Source of the DNA: Siphlonurus alternatus
Taxonomy: Eukaryota; Arthropoda; Insecta; Ephemeroptera; Siphlonuridae
NCBI GenBank assembly: GCA_949825025.1
Contig: OX463778.1
Coordinates: 53,384,364 to 53,448,363, forward strand
Direction: 5' to 3'
Length of the DNA stretch: 64,000 nt
This document shows positions 21,736 through 32,879 of the stretch, in pieces. The position numbers were made by a program, and so were the translations under genes. The number at the start of each line of letters is the position of its first letter. Position 1 is the stretch's first letter. A model generated the notes under the pieces. The model was not told the DNA's origin, did no database searches, and saw nothing but the letters and a program-made list of their open reading frames with translations.

Positions 21736-23265
21736 GGATATTTTGCCAGGACGATCGCAATTTACGAGATTTTCATACAAAAGCTCTGTATTATAAATAA
21801 ATAGGACATTCCAGCTTAAAAACTATTAGTAAAAAGTACATTATAAAAATTCCAGATGGAGCTCATGGGGTATTATTAGACACATAATCAGCGTGGTTAT
21901 GAATATAAGTGACGTCGAGAGATTATTATATAGCCACCCCCACTTGGTGCATCATCCCCTAATGGACGTTATATAATGCACCCCTCTTTATCGCAGCTAA
22001 ATCTCTGTTCAGACAGATGGTATGTGCTATTGTGATATATCCCAGCCAGGAGAAGATAAGGTGATAGTCTAATAAGCCTTTAAGTACGGTATATATATTT
22101 ATCAATAATTCAACAGTTTTATTGTCAAGATTCACATGAATAAAACTTAGAAGAAAGGAGAAGTGTCTTCTTTTGAATGCGCTGAAAATTTTCACCGTTT
22201 GGCTTCAAGAGTTCCCCGGCAAGAAAATTTGCTCCATTGCTACCATGTTAGAAAATATTGATTTTTTTTTTCAGCTCTAAAAATTAAAAGCAATTTCGAG
22301 TTTTTTTTTTTACATCATAAATTTGAAATTTCAAAATTTGGATAGAACGGTGGGAACACCGCAAAATCAGCTGACTTGAAGCCTTTATTGCAATTTGATC
22401 CATTGACGAAGGTCACAAGCTTTATATTATACAATATATAAAGTATATGTTAATAATAATATATTGCATTATACATATTATAGATCTATAATACATCTAT
22501 CTGTAATACGGTAATATTTAAAAACAATTTTACCTACAATAATTGTGGCTATAAAATTACTTTTTGCTTCACATTATTTATAGAGTTCTGTTCTTTTGTT
22601 TTACGCGAGTACGATTTACGAAGTTTTGTTTTAAAATAATAATAAATCATAAAAAATCGTAATTATGTGTTATATATTTTTAAAGCGTGAAGTACATCAT
22701 TAGCGTGACGGAACATGTATTTATGATATGACGGAACCATTATTGTAATTTCGTTATTTATTACGTGTTGTCTTACATGCATTTCCTCACGTTGTAGCAA
22801 CTTAAAAAAAATATATATTTTAATTTTAATATTTTTATTAACTTTTTTATAACGTATTGAAGAAAGTGTTCCTTGTATCGCTATGAGAAAAACTTTGAAT
22901 CTCTTTGATTATAAACATTTGATTGCTGATGTAAAAAATATCATGGTTATTATTTCTCCTTACTATTTATTACAAGAAACTGACTATTAAAATTTTACAG
23001 TTATTATTATTGTTATATGATTTAATGCATTTTTAAAACAAGGAAATTACAATGTTCTGATATTTAAACCCATTGTATATACTAATTTATTTTAAATGAA
23101 TACTGTATATATATTTTCAAATTAAAATAAAATATAATATGTTTTAAAATTAATTTAAAAATATGCGTATTAAGTGCCCTCCCTTCATATTAAATTAATT
23201 ATAATTTCCGCACTTCTTTCAGAACCTCTATAAATTATATAAAAAATAATAATGTATAATTATAT
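21736..23265. other. AT-rich noncoding stretch
   Basis: No supported feature. Confidence 0.6.
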
Positions 23266-23267
23266 CA

Positions 23268-23420
23268 GGGGTTCGGGAGGAAATTGATTCAGTTGCCGAC
23301 CGTCCTAACTGAAGTTTCCATGGTTCCCTTATCAACAATAGTGGAATCTCGATGTATTTCTGGGCCACGACAGCCCCGGACTTACAAACCCCTCAGCCAT
23401 GTCTACGGAGAGCCAGTAAG
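23268..23420 (+). mobile_element. Degraded SINE fragment
   Basis: Contains a degenerate B-box-like GGGGTTCGGGAGG, the tail domain CCGTCCTAACTGAAG and TTTCCATGGTTCCC, and a downstream GGGCCACGACAGCC resembling the GC-rich 3' part of the 5S-SINE. The head is not recognisable. Confidence 0.55.
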
Positions 23421-23872
23421 TTAAATTCAGCCACTTGTGACCATTACGAGAGAGAAACTCATCATTTAATAAAAAAGAATACATTACTGTGAAACATTTG
23501 CATGATGGTGTTTTTACAAGTGGACGTACACAAAAAGCCGGTCATGAATGATGCCCACACACATGTGGAGGAATGTTGATATGGCATCACTCGGCAAAAA
23601 GCAGCTTAAGATTAGAGAGCCATTAAACACGCATTGGCATCAACAGAAATTCGAGGAGATATCGTTGTTGATACTTCTTGTTTTTAACGAAAGAAATTTC
23701 ATTTGTTGCTATTTTACTATAATAAAAACTTTGGTAATAAAGGGACTCCAATTTGAGCTCGCCGCACCGCTTGGTGCTGTCATAAAACTGGTAATGGTTC
23801 ATCGTCAAATAATAGCGGACTTCTCTCTTTTTAATATGACCAGTACGTTGCACTGCAAGGTCAAGCAAGCCT

Positions 23873-23901
23873 GGGGGGGGGGGTAACTCCCCCCCCCCCC
23901 C
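23873..23901. repeat. Adjacent G11 and C13 runs
   Basis: G at 23873-23883 and C at 23889-23901, separated by TAACT. A pure G/C hairpin in AT-rich DNA. Confidence 0.9.
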
Positions 23902-23934
23902 AATTGGAAATTCCTGAAGTAAATTTAAACAATT

Positions 23935-24045
23935 ACTATAGTCGTACCCATTTATCTTTGGTTTGACGTCACAAACCTTTGTCCAATAAAATTCAACTAA
24001 GAGGGTTGCGTGACGTCACGTCCAAGATAAATAATGAGGATGACT
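23935..24045. mobile_element. Foldback with CRE in both arms (copy 2)
   Basis: Left TTATCTTTGGTTTGACGTCA against right GTGACGTCACGTCCAAGATA. CRE palindromes are at 23964 and 24011 and the centre is CCTTTGTCCAATAAAATTC. Same architecture and related sequence as 15372-15480. Confidence 0.6.
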
Positions 24046-24874
24046 TCGTCCCCTGAATTGAATTTGGGGATAGTCTAAGACTTTACCTCATGTGGGGGGT
24101 GATGTCACACGTTTTTATGCATGTATAAATAACAAAAATCGAGATAGCTGGTAGACACAATCAGATAGTTATTTACTACACTCCTTAGATGTAATATTTT
24201 AACGAAACTGTAGTTGGAGCTTCAGATTAGAACATTTTGATTTGATGATACTTGCAATTATAACTTAAGGAGGTATTTTTTTATAATATAATCACTCGTA
24301 CATAATATATATGATATAATATATAATGAGAATTAATTGTAACTTTTGCTGTAACTTGTTAAAATTAATGATGCCTTTTATACTATATAATTAAGTCCAC
24401 ATAATATACCAACAGAATGTTTTTAAAATATTATGTAAAAACCGTGTCAAGCAGGTAGCTGAGGAAGAATTTGAACATTTCCAGAAAAGAAAATGATATA
24501 AAATTGTTAGTTATGATTTCATCATTTTTGAAAAGGCAATTATATTAAATTGAATGCTTTTAATTATAATGTTAATGAAAGAGACTATAATTATTATATA
24601 AAATTAAAAAGTTTAAAAGACGTATAATGTTAACTATAGTAAAACGTTCAAATTACACATGATGGAGAAACTCCTTCTTTTTAATTAGGAACCAGAAATA
24701 ATACTGTAATCTCGTTTTGCTGTAAAATATTAAAAACTGCATACATGTGTTATAAACAAAGAAAGAAATTAAGCTTCTTATACAGTGTATTATAGCTTTA
24801 TATATAAATTGTCACTATAATTATATATTCTAATATTATAGTGTAAAAATATTACAACGTTAATTTGTCCAATT
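24046..24874. other. AT-rich noncoding stretch
   Basis: Nothing recognised. Confidence 0.55.
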
Positions 24875-24879
24875 ATTGT

Positions 24880-25027
24880 CATGATGCATACAATTTTTCC
24901 TTACAAGAAACTTCCAGCATTTATTTGTAAATATGGAGATGAAATTTTCTTGTAAGGAAAAATTGTATACAAAATTGAAATTTTCTTGTAAGGAAAAATT
25001 GTATACAAAATTGTATCGTGTAATATT
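24880..25027. mobile_element. Diverged copy of the 18721 foldback, with internal duplication
   Basis: Shares ATACAATTTTTCCTTACAAG, CTTCCAGCATTTATTTG, GAGATGAAATTTTCTTG and the right end ATCGTGTAATA with 18721-18871. The right arm segment AAATTTTCTTGTAAGGAAAA is duplicated in tandem (period about 39). The TTAA ends are lost. Confidence 0.7.
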
Positions 25028-25369
25028 CTCTTTATGACTTTTGATGTATGCAATCACTAAATATATTCGACTTCTGCATAAGTGACTTATATTTGATGAT
25101 ACAATAAAATTCATATAATTTACAGTATGTAAAATGATAGCAAATACAAAGTACAATGAAGCATTTTTTTACCCCAAGACTCCAGCCTGTCAAGACACAA
25201 TCGTCGAGAGCTTACATTTACATACGTGAGAGGGCCATCCAAATTTTTTTCATTTAAATAACAAGGTGTATAATTTACTATTCATATGTGGACGAGAAAA
25301 TAAGAAATCAGAGGGATGTTTGCGACCAAGGTGGCGATGTAATCGGAAGAAAGGGTTGCTAAAAAAGTC

Positions 25370-25640
25370 ACTATACTTTGAGGTGGTAGTCTCATCAAGC
25401 TGCTGAGAAAATGGTGAGACTGCTGCAGTCTCAAAGCAAACGTGTTTTAATATACAGTGGCTCGAGCCAGCAGAGCTCCGTTTGTTTATGTAGCCAGAAC
25501 CCCCAGCTAGCCATGTGCTCCCCGCCCCAATATCAAACTAATTTTAAATTCCCGCCACCTTTTATTGACTCTCACTAGCGCCGTCTACATCTTTTCGTCT
25601 TCAAAGTACGATCTTTAAAGTACGACAATAATTGCAAGAC
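25370..25640. promoter_or_regulatory. GC-elevated islet, possible regulatory DNA
   Basis: Contains GAGACTGCTGCAGTCTC (palindrome), TTCCCGCCACC (E2F-like), CACTAGCGCCGTCTAC and paired AAGTACGA words. No coherent open frame with splice sites. Confidence 0.25.
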
Positions 25641-27214
25641 ATGTCGGCAGGTTCTTACAACAGGAATTTATAATTTTAATAATATGATAATGTAACACAA
25701 TATTCAAGGATTAAAATTATGTATTCATTAGAAAATTAATTTAAATAATCTACTATCAAATTACATGCAGCCTATAGACATATAATTATGGTATTTTAAA
25801 TGTTAATAATTAACATGAATACAAAATTACGAATTCATAAAAAAATTGTTGTGATTAATAATTTAATTAAAAATTGTCGTTGTAGCCCGAAATGAACGTA
25901 TACTGTGTTTTTCTTTTGTAATTATATTAATTCTCTCATGACATATTGCAACTCCCATAGACTGTTTAATATTAATTATTTTTTATTATAAAAACTAAAA
26001 CAATAAAACAACTTTAATAGTTATGTAATGCTCATGTAGAATAACAATTATAAGAACAAATTAGAAATTCAAATCTGATTTTCAAGGACAGGAAATGATA
26101 ATTATCCAAATATTATAATGACTATTATTTCCTGAAGACATTTATCATCAAACACAACATCAATCGTTCGCACATGATAGAGATATCAGTAATAATTGTT
26201 TTCGAGTTATCGGCTTGATTTCAAACAGGAAAAGACAATCATTAAAAAAATGCGTATTTATTATTACATACTTTTGTATTGAAGAGTCATGTTTCATGTT
26301 ACCAACATAGTAAATTCGTCTTTAATGTACATCACTTACTAGTCGTTTAGTTGTACTGTATGTACCACTGTATGTGGATAAATATCAAAGTGATTTTCTC
26401 TGTACTTTAAAAAAAATGGTACATTTTACATGTAGCTCTAACAAGTGCTATTATTATATATATATCCATGCACTGTAGTCGATCACTTGAAAAAGTTCTT
26501 TCTAATGCTATTTCAAAGGCAATGTTGCATGCTATATTAACACATAGTGTTGAATTCTTTCTGCACTGGACTTAACGTCAAAGAATCGTGACGTCACAGA
26601 AAGCACAATAGCTTTAACAATACAAAAAAGAAAAATATAATATTCTTTTTGCATTATGTAACATCAAGGAAAAAATTCTAATGGCTTTCACTACTAAGGG
26701 TGTGTGAAAATTGCCTTACATGATCCTGCACGTGTATGAGATCACGCTGCTGCCAAACAAACCTAATCCTTTGTTTTGTCGTACAAAGATCTGAAAGTGA
26801 AACTGTATATGAAGAAGTTTATACTAAAATGATATTGCTTTCTTTGCTGTGACTTTTGATGGTGTTCGAAAATAAGTTTTATGGAGCGAAAACAATAGAA
26901 GAAAATAACACTATTAGTATAATATAATATTATAAATGAACTCTAGGTGAGCCACGCAATATTGAAGCTGTACATAATAAATATAAGTCTATAATATAAA
27001 ATCTTGAAAACAGCTTAAAAGTTTTAAACTTTTAATACACTGCAAGAGTGCATGGTTATATTTCAGGTGAGTGATATGAGCTTTCTGCCTTACTGTCATA
27101 TAATTATATATATTATAGTACACAGCATTGTTGCATGTTTTTTAAACACAAAATGATTTGGTATAAAAACAAATCATAAATTAATATTTATATAAATTAT
27201 AAACAAATTAAAAA
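25641..27214. other. AT-rich noncoding stretch
   Basis: One isolated GTGACGTCAC palindrome at 26588. A CAG|GTGAGT word at 27063-27071 could be a splice donor, but the sequence before it looks like intron. Nothing else is supported. Confidence 0.5.
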
Positions 27215-27220
27215 TCAAAG

Positions 27221-27474
27221 ATCAAACTAGCTTATTTCCAAGGCAAACTGGAATTGAATTTTTGAGCCTAGCTACATCAACAATAATTTTTCACATCTAA
27301 TTATTTATTATGTTTATTCAAAAAACTGAATTTTCACTTTTGAACCTGGATTTGGAAAGATACTTGTCTTTCTGAATCCAAGTTTTAAAGTGCTGTGAAA
27401 CAATTATTGTTGACATATAGCTCAGGCTCAAAAGTTCAATCTCAGTTTGGCTTGGAAATAAGCTAGTTTTATCC
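27221..27474. mobile_element. Diverged foldback element, about 250 bp
   Basis: Outer arms AACTAGCTTATTTCCAAGGC and TTGGAAATAAGCTAGTT. Inner arms include TTGAGCCTAGCTAC against AGCTCAGGCTCAA, and CAACAATAATT against AATTATTGTTG. The centre is near 27345. No TTAA or hAT terminus is identified. Confidence 0.65.
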
Positions 27475-28002
27475 TATAATGGTCTCTCATGCATATATAC
27501 GCATACTTTAATCAATTTAAATTAAAATATGATCCTTTTATGACACTGCAAAAAATGAAAATGAAAAAAAAATATGAAATACTTATAATTAAAAAAAAAT
27601 GTTAGTATGTTTTGCATGAAAATTAAATATACATACAAAAAAATCGTCAAATCAAAAGCTTTTATAAAATATAAGGCAGTAAAATATTATTATACATTAT
27701 ACGGATGTTTGAAATCCTCCGGAGGCTATTTTCCAATTCAATGCACCACAAGTTTCATGGTACTTCATTGGAATGGTTACGATATACTGTCAGGAATGTC
27801 CAATAATTCAATAAAGTTGATAACACGCCTAATGTATTTTTGTGAGCACTGACCACCCATGAGTATCGTCCGAGTGTCCTGTGGCCGAGTCAGCAGTTCG
27901 TAAGGTCCATTTTTGTATGCTTTAACATTGCCACACTGGCAGAAATATCACCGTATTTTTTTAGATAAACAATAACTAGTCTTTCTGGTTCGTAATAAAA
28001 TA
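27475..28002. other. AT-rich noncoding stretch
   Basis: Nothing recognised. An AT-rich open frame at 27607-27852 has no domain features. Confidence 0.5.
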
Positions 28003-28376
28003 TTAAGGTAGAGATAATACGGATCAGCTGGCTCAATGCTAAAAAAACCCCATTCATAAAAATTATGAAAAAAATTTAAAATGTTCTCCTCTACATCCCC
28101 TATCAGTAGGTAAAATATCAGGTATACAAAAACGAGCTAGTTTTCGAGCTATGAATTTTTAAAGTTGACTAATTTAACATGGAAGTTCCATTTCTCCATG
28201 TTAAATTAGTCAACTTTAAAAATTAATAACTCAAAAACTAGCTCGTTTTGGTATACCTGATATTTTACCTACTGATAGGGGATGTAGAGGAGAACATTTT
28301 AATTTTTTTTTCATAATTTTTATGAATGGGATTTTTTTAGCATTGGGCCAGCTGATCCGTATTATCTCTACCTTAA
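28003..28376. mobile_element. TTAA-bounded near-perfect palindrome, 374 bp
   Basis: TTAA at 28003-28006 and 28373-28376. The arms run from GGTAGAGATAATACGGATCA inward to CATGGAAGTTCCATTTCTCCATG at the centre (near 28188) with only a handful of mismatches over about 180 bases. No ORF. Target choice is piggyBac-like. The low divergence of the arms suggests recent insertion or arm-to-arm correction. Confidence 0.85.
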
Positions 28377-29639
28377 GAAAAGGCACTGACAGTTCTTAAA
28401 TATTTGAGTTGAAATGTTTGCTAAAATCTATAATGCCCATTAAAAAAATAATAAATAGAATTTCAGAATTTTTTATTATAATATTATCTTATGATTATGA
28501 TTCATATAGAAAAAAAAGGACGATGGAGCATAACAAAAACTTAACAGCTTTTATTAGGCTTTTATCTAGATTATCATCTATTGTTGTTAACATAATTTTA
28601 CATAAATTTTCACAGCTTTTCTCCCAAATGAACTAATCATCCACATGCTATTATGTGCAGCGTCACATGTTTTATAACTTTATCTTTTTTATCGTGAAAA
28701 AATTTAAACTTTTAGATTTTTATCTTTTTTTACTAAAAGCTTTTTTTATTATTTATATTTTTTACTAATATTATCATCTAAAAGAAATATAATCATCTCT
28801 GCAGGGGGTTGTCATATGAATTTTGAAAAGCTTTAAACATGGCCATTATGACAGAATTGCACGGTCACTAACCTGGAAAGGCAAGGTACAAATTATTACT
28901 TAATATTTTTAATTTAATAAAAAAATCGCATTTTATGTATTTTTTATATATTTGCTTGCAAGGTTAGGAGAATTAACAGTAGATGGCATTGACACTGACC
29001 TACCCCTTTCTCCACCCTTGGTCACGTGTCATCGAGGGGTGGTTTTTTCATTGTAATCGTATTTCTCTCGCCCCACTTGTGATATTGAATGAAGCGGATG
29101 CTGGGGGGTGGCTGAACTTATTACATCATGTTCTACTTCAGAAAATTTACCACGCGCCAAAATATACTGACGTTATTGGCTGCAGCTTATTACACGCTTA
29201 CAATCATTCTTCTTGTTATTATTGTATGGTAGAAAGTGACTTGATTACGTACAAGTTTGAAAAGTGAATTATTGTGAGATGTGAGTTATTGTTTTTTAAA
29301 TTTCATGCTAAAAATGTAGTGATATTATCGAATATCATGAAATAATAATAATATTTTATTTTAACATTAATTAACATTAATCTCAAATAGTAAGATACAC
29401 GTACGTACTGCATCACTGTATATTCAGAGTCATAATTGAAGCACAGTGCGTTTATTCATTCCACGGTTATAAGCTATGTCTTTGTCCCACTGAAATCTGT
29501 ACATTGTCTGTCATCAAGAAATAATGACTAAACCTAATAATGACTAAACCTAATAATGACAGACACAGAACAAGGCACACAGCACATTGCTTTGAAAAAA
29601 AACATCTCTTTTTGAACCCTCTAATATACCCTTATAATT
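28377..29639. other. Noncoding stretch upstream of the coding exon
   Basis: Mostly AT-rich. 28983-29120 is GC-richer (GGTCACGTGTCATCGAGG, GGATGCTGGGGGGTGG) and open in one frame but has no splice signature I trust. A direct ACTAAACCTAATAATG duplication lies at 29527-29558. Confidence 0.45.
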
Positions 29640-29712
29640 AAAGGGATCTGTGACGTCATAGTCATGCAACGTCTTTCTCTATGCTAGCGTGACTATGACG
29701 TCACAGAGTCTT
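29640..29712. repeat. CRE hairpin
   Basis: CTGTGACGTCATAGTCA and TGACTATGACGTCACAG form perfect 17-base arms around a 26-base loop (29649-29708). It sits 150 bases before the coding exon. It could be a small MITE core or a regulatory palindrome. Confidence 0.7.
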
Positions 29713-29857
29713 GCAGCTACAAAAGTTCAAGAAAATCTGAAAAAATGAAATATATTAAGTTGAGGTCCTCTTTCCAAATATGCAATAAAAATTTTATTCA
29801 GTAATAATACTTTTCATCCCCCAAACTTGCAGCCTCTAACTACCCCTTTGTTCACAG

Positions 29858-30124
29858 GAGTGACGTACGTGGTGGCGGGGGGTCTCGCGGCATGGACGTG
29901 TTGCTACCCGCCCCCAGGACAACGCCCCCACCGGTCCCCCACGGGGTCAGGCGGCCCGTGGCCATGGTGGGCTCGGGGGCCCGGGTCGCCGGAGGCCCTC
30001 CTAGGAGAAGACACACCCCAATCCCAGTGCCACCTCCAAGAATTCCCTCCCCCATGCCGCCCCCAGGCTCGTACAACAACAACAATAACAACAACAATGT
30101 CAACAAGACAGCCGCTGCAGTAAG
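29858..30124 (+). CDS. Internal coding exon, Pro/Asn-rich protein (unidentified)
   Basis: 267-base exon between a strong acceptor (TACCCCTTTGTTCACAG, ending 29857) and a consensus donor (AAG|GTGAGT, GT at 30125). The frame starting at 29859 is open throughout, with 88 codons plus two leftover bases. It begins SDVRGGGGSRGMDVLL, has a basic Pro-rich centre (TTPPPVPHGVRR, TPIPVPPPRIPSPMPPP) and ends GSYNNNNNNNNVNKTAAAV. Pro and Asn codons vary at third positions, which supports this frame over the rival one that stops just before the donor. G+C of about 65% contrasts sharply with the flanks. The region is likely disordered, with SH3- or WW-type ligand motifs possible. I do not recognise the gene. 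Phase 2 at the 3' end fits the next exon at 31432. Confidence 0.75.
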
Positions 30125-30547
30125 GTGAGTCAACAATAATGTGTTACCTTGGCAACGAATTTGGGATTTCTTATTTTCAAGCTAATACGTGAAGGTGTAA
30201 TAAAATTTTATAAACAATAAAAGGACATAATAAAAATGAATTAAATCTGAGAAGACACACACAAGAATGTTCGTTATTTAAGTTATGTTTGAAAGTGATG
30301 ATACTTTTTTCTCGTCGAGTTCATTACTTTTACATAAAGGTGTGCAGTCTAACGAGGGGTTGTTGTGACATCAGCTGATGAGGCGCCCTTCACCCCACAA
30401 GCAAGGGAGGCTTTGTAAGAGGGGTGTGACGTCACAGTCTCATTGGCAGGCAGATTGGAGTACCAGGTGGACTTAAGGCGTTTTGTAAGCACACAAAAAT
30501 TAACAAAATTTTTAAAGCAACTTGTCTTGAGCTTCATCGCTAACAAT

Positions 30548-30596
30548 TCGTCGCCTCATATGGCAGAATGCAAGTCAAATAACTACAACAAGTAAT
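30548..30596 (+). repeat. Half-copy of the 11036 foldback arm
   Basis: TTCGTCGCCTCATATGGCAG and AATGCAAGTCAAATAACTAC correspond to the left arm at 11036-11070 with an extra TATGGC. The copy stops a few bases before the TTAA palindrome at 30605. Confidence 0.5.
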
Positions 30597-30604
30597 TCAA
30601 ACTA

Positions 30605-31022
30605 TTAAGGGCATTGGGTGTAGCACCGGTAGTTGGCAACACTGACATATCTTCACCATGTTAATTTTTTATTATTGCTCCTCGGAGTTATTTTTATGCT
30701 AGAGCTAAGCTGATTGCTGTAGTATCAAGATAATTAGTAGCCCAAGTGCACAATTTGGCTAAATAAAGCCTGATCTAAAGAAAAGTATTTTTTAGTAATT
30801 TTTTAAATTTACATGCATTTTTCTAAAATATAAAAAAAAAACTTTTCTTTAAATCAGGCTTTATTTAGCCAAATTGTGCACTTGGGCTAATAATTATCTT
30901 GATACTACAGCAATCAGCTTAGCTCTAGCATAAAAATTACTCCGAGGAGCAATGATAAAAAATTAACATGGTGAAGATATGTCAGTGTTGCCAACTACCG
31001 GTGCTACACCCAATGCCCTTAA
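30605..31022. mobile_element. TTAA-bounded near-perfect palindrome, 418 bp, in the intron
   Basis: TTAA at 30605-30608 and 31019-31022, with termini GGGCATTGGGTGTAGCACCG and CGGTGCTACACCCAATGCCC. The arms are almost identical for about 190 bases, and the central spacer near 30815 is AT-rich. The GGG/CCC ends next to TTAA resemble piggyBac family termini. No ORF. In a transcript this would fold into a hairpin about 190 bp long. Confidence 0.88.
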
Positions 31023-31431
31023 TGACTTTTATTATTTTCATATTATAGTACATAATATACTGTATAATATATTATATAGTATTTAAGTTTCAAATTCCTA
31101 AACATTTCAAATTCCTAATCTGCAATCGGAAACATTCTGTCTGGTTGTAAATAATGAATTCATTAATCAAAAATCAGGAACCGTATTAATTGATAATTTT
31201 CTGTATTTAAGAACAGACTTATAGATCGATAATAATCGATTGGACTAATAATAATTGAAATGTATTTCATATCTTCAAGAATGATCTATAACAAACTTAA
31301 GTAAAATCACATTTAAGGTTTATATATTAATTCCTAATATAATTTGGAGCTATATGTTGAGGTGGCATTTTAATTGTTTACGGTAAATATATTATTAATT
31401 ATATGATTACAAAATGTTAGTATACTTTCAG

Positions 31432-31575
31432 TGTGGGTTACGTGGTGAATCATGTCATCTTGGATTCACGGCAAGGGTTGAGACGATCTATATTACCCCC
31501 TCTGTTAGACCCCATGAAGGAGAGGTTTCACCCCCGCCATGTCGTCTCCCCCTCGTCAAGTCACGTCTATGTGGG
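31432..31575 (+). CDS. Candidate second coding exon of the same gene
   Basis: The acceptor TATACTTTCAG ends at 31431. The first base completes the AG left by the exon ending at 30124 (AG+T, Ser), and the frame from 31433 is open: VGYVVNHVILDSRQGLRRS, then ILPPLLDPMKERFHPRH and VVSPSSSHVYVG. The composition change and a GGG|GTATGC donor at 31576 suggest an end at 31575. That keeps phase 2 and gives a 144-base exon. If the donor is not used, the frame runs to a TAA at 31625-31627 and would be terminal. The phase match with the first exon is independent support. Protein identity is unknown. Confidence 0.6.
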
Positions 31576-31834
31576 GTATGCAGCTTTTTATATGCAAAAT
31601 AAAAACGTCATACTTTATGGAGTTTAAATCATTCCTCCGAGAAACTAATTCAGAATTATATCAACTGTGATGAATTAATAGTGCAGTACTTACCAAGTTC
31701 ACAGTTTTAATTATTTACAATTTCGACTTTTATAGCATGCAGTTAAAACTCAGTTTAATTAATTTCTGTAAAGAATTTGAATTTTTTATTGCGTTGTATG
31801 AGTAGGATGACTATTTAAATAATATAATTATTAT
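31576..31834. other. AT-rich noncoding stretch
   Basis: Nothing recognised; presumably intron or 3' sequence. Confidence 0.45.
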
Positions 31835-31992
31835 GGGCGCAATTCACGAAGCAGTTAGTCAGGTTTCTAACCACATTTAGCTTAACCACGTTTAACTATA
31901 CCTGTTTTACGTGTTAAACCACCTAGTTAAACGTGGTTAAGCTAAACGTGGTTAGAAACCTGGTTAACTTTTTCGTGAATCGCGCTCATCAT
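31835..31992. mobile_element. Foldback MITE with AACCACGTTTA arms
   Basis: Termini GGGCGCAATTCACGAA and TTCGTGAATCGCGCTC are inverted repeats. Inner arms TAGCTTAACCACGTTTAACT and AGTTAAACGTGGTTAAGCTA are perfect, with the centre near 31915. No ORF. 781-900 may be an eroded relative. Confidence 0.75.
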
Positions 31993-32547
31993 TGATTACT
32001 GATGTGTATTTGATGTAATGAGATTCTGACTCGTGTATTTTTATTTTTTACCTCTGTATCAAATTTTTTCGATCAAATTTATTTCGATCATAGACTGTGT
32101 TATACATTTCACAGACATGCACTTTATGACAAAAAATTGTGCTTGCTAAAAGAGTTAATTAAATTTCGATATTTTCCTGTACGGATATTTTTACCTTAGA
32201 ACACAAACTACATAATAGGAAAACTCTTTGCCATAGACAGACAGGAAGCCACGCATGATATTTTTTATTTCCCATGACCTACTCTGATCATGTATAACAT
32301 TTTAACAGAAAATAACTTTTGTATGTTTTCAATCATTCTTCTCTTGCAAAGTAGTTTATTAAATTTTGATCATCCTTTTTAAACGAAATTTAGTTTCCTT
32401 GCAATAAATAATATGATGTGGGTATTTATACCTCTGTACAGTACATACCTTATATTGTATAAATTTAATGTCTTATATGAGAGGATAAAAAAAAATCCTA
32501 CACATTTATCATACATATGGAAATTCCTATGGCTACAAAATCTAGCT
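31993..32547. other. AT-rich noncoding stretch
   Basis: Nothing recognised. Confidence 0.55.
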
Positions 32548-32879
32548 AATGGACAACATACATGAACAAATTTTATTGAAGAAATGAATAGAGGGTACCA
32601 AATTATGCTACTCTGAATTTTTTCAGATTTTTTTGAAACCCGGAACTATTTTTAAATAATTATTGAAAGTCCTGTGATTTCAGTTGGCACCCCTGCAGCC
32701 TTAATAAAAAGGATAGAGACTGGACGCCTATTGACGCCTCCAGGGGGCGTGGCCGCACTTTCAATAATTATTTAAAAATAATTCTGGGTCTCAAAAAAAT
32801 CTGAAAGAATTCAGAGTAGCATAATTTGGTACCCTCTATTCATTTATGCAATAAAAAATTTTCGTGTATGTTGTCCATT
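32548..32879. mobile_element. AATGGA-type MITE, copy 1
   Basis: Termini AATGGACAACATACATGAAC and GTGTATGTTGTCCATT. The arms then carry ATAGAGGGTACCAAATTATG, CTGAATTTTTTCAGATTTTT, AACCCGGAACTATTTTTAAA and TTATTGAAAGTCC. The GC-rich core (GCACCCCTGCAGCC, ACGCCTCCAGGGGGCGTGGC) is unique to this copy. Three related elements lie at 35256, 55523 and 59739. No ORF. Confidence 0.8.

Larger units (their letters stand above)
30125..31431 (+). other. Intron between the two candidate exons
   Basis: Starts GTGAGT and ends TACTTTCAG. It contains an isolated CRE at 30427, a fragment of the 11036 foldback and a complete TTAA palindrome. Otherwise AT-rich. Confidence 0.65.

Noticed and set aside
29827..30123. 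Rival forward frame and minus-strand frame across the exon at 29858
   Set aside because: The forward rival stops directly before the donor and does not fit the phase of the next exon; the minus frame is a shadow of the Pro/Asn codons.
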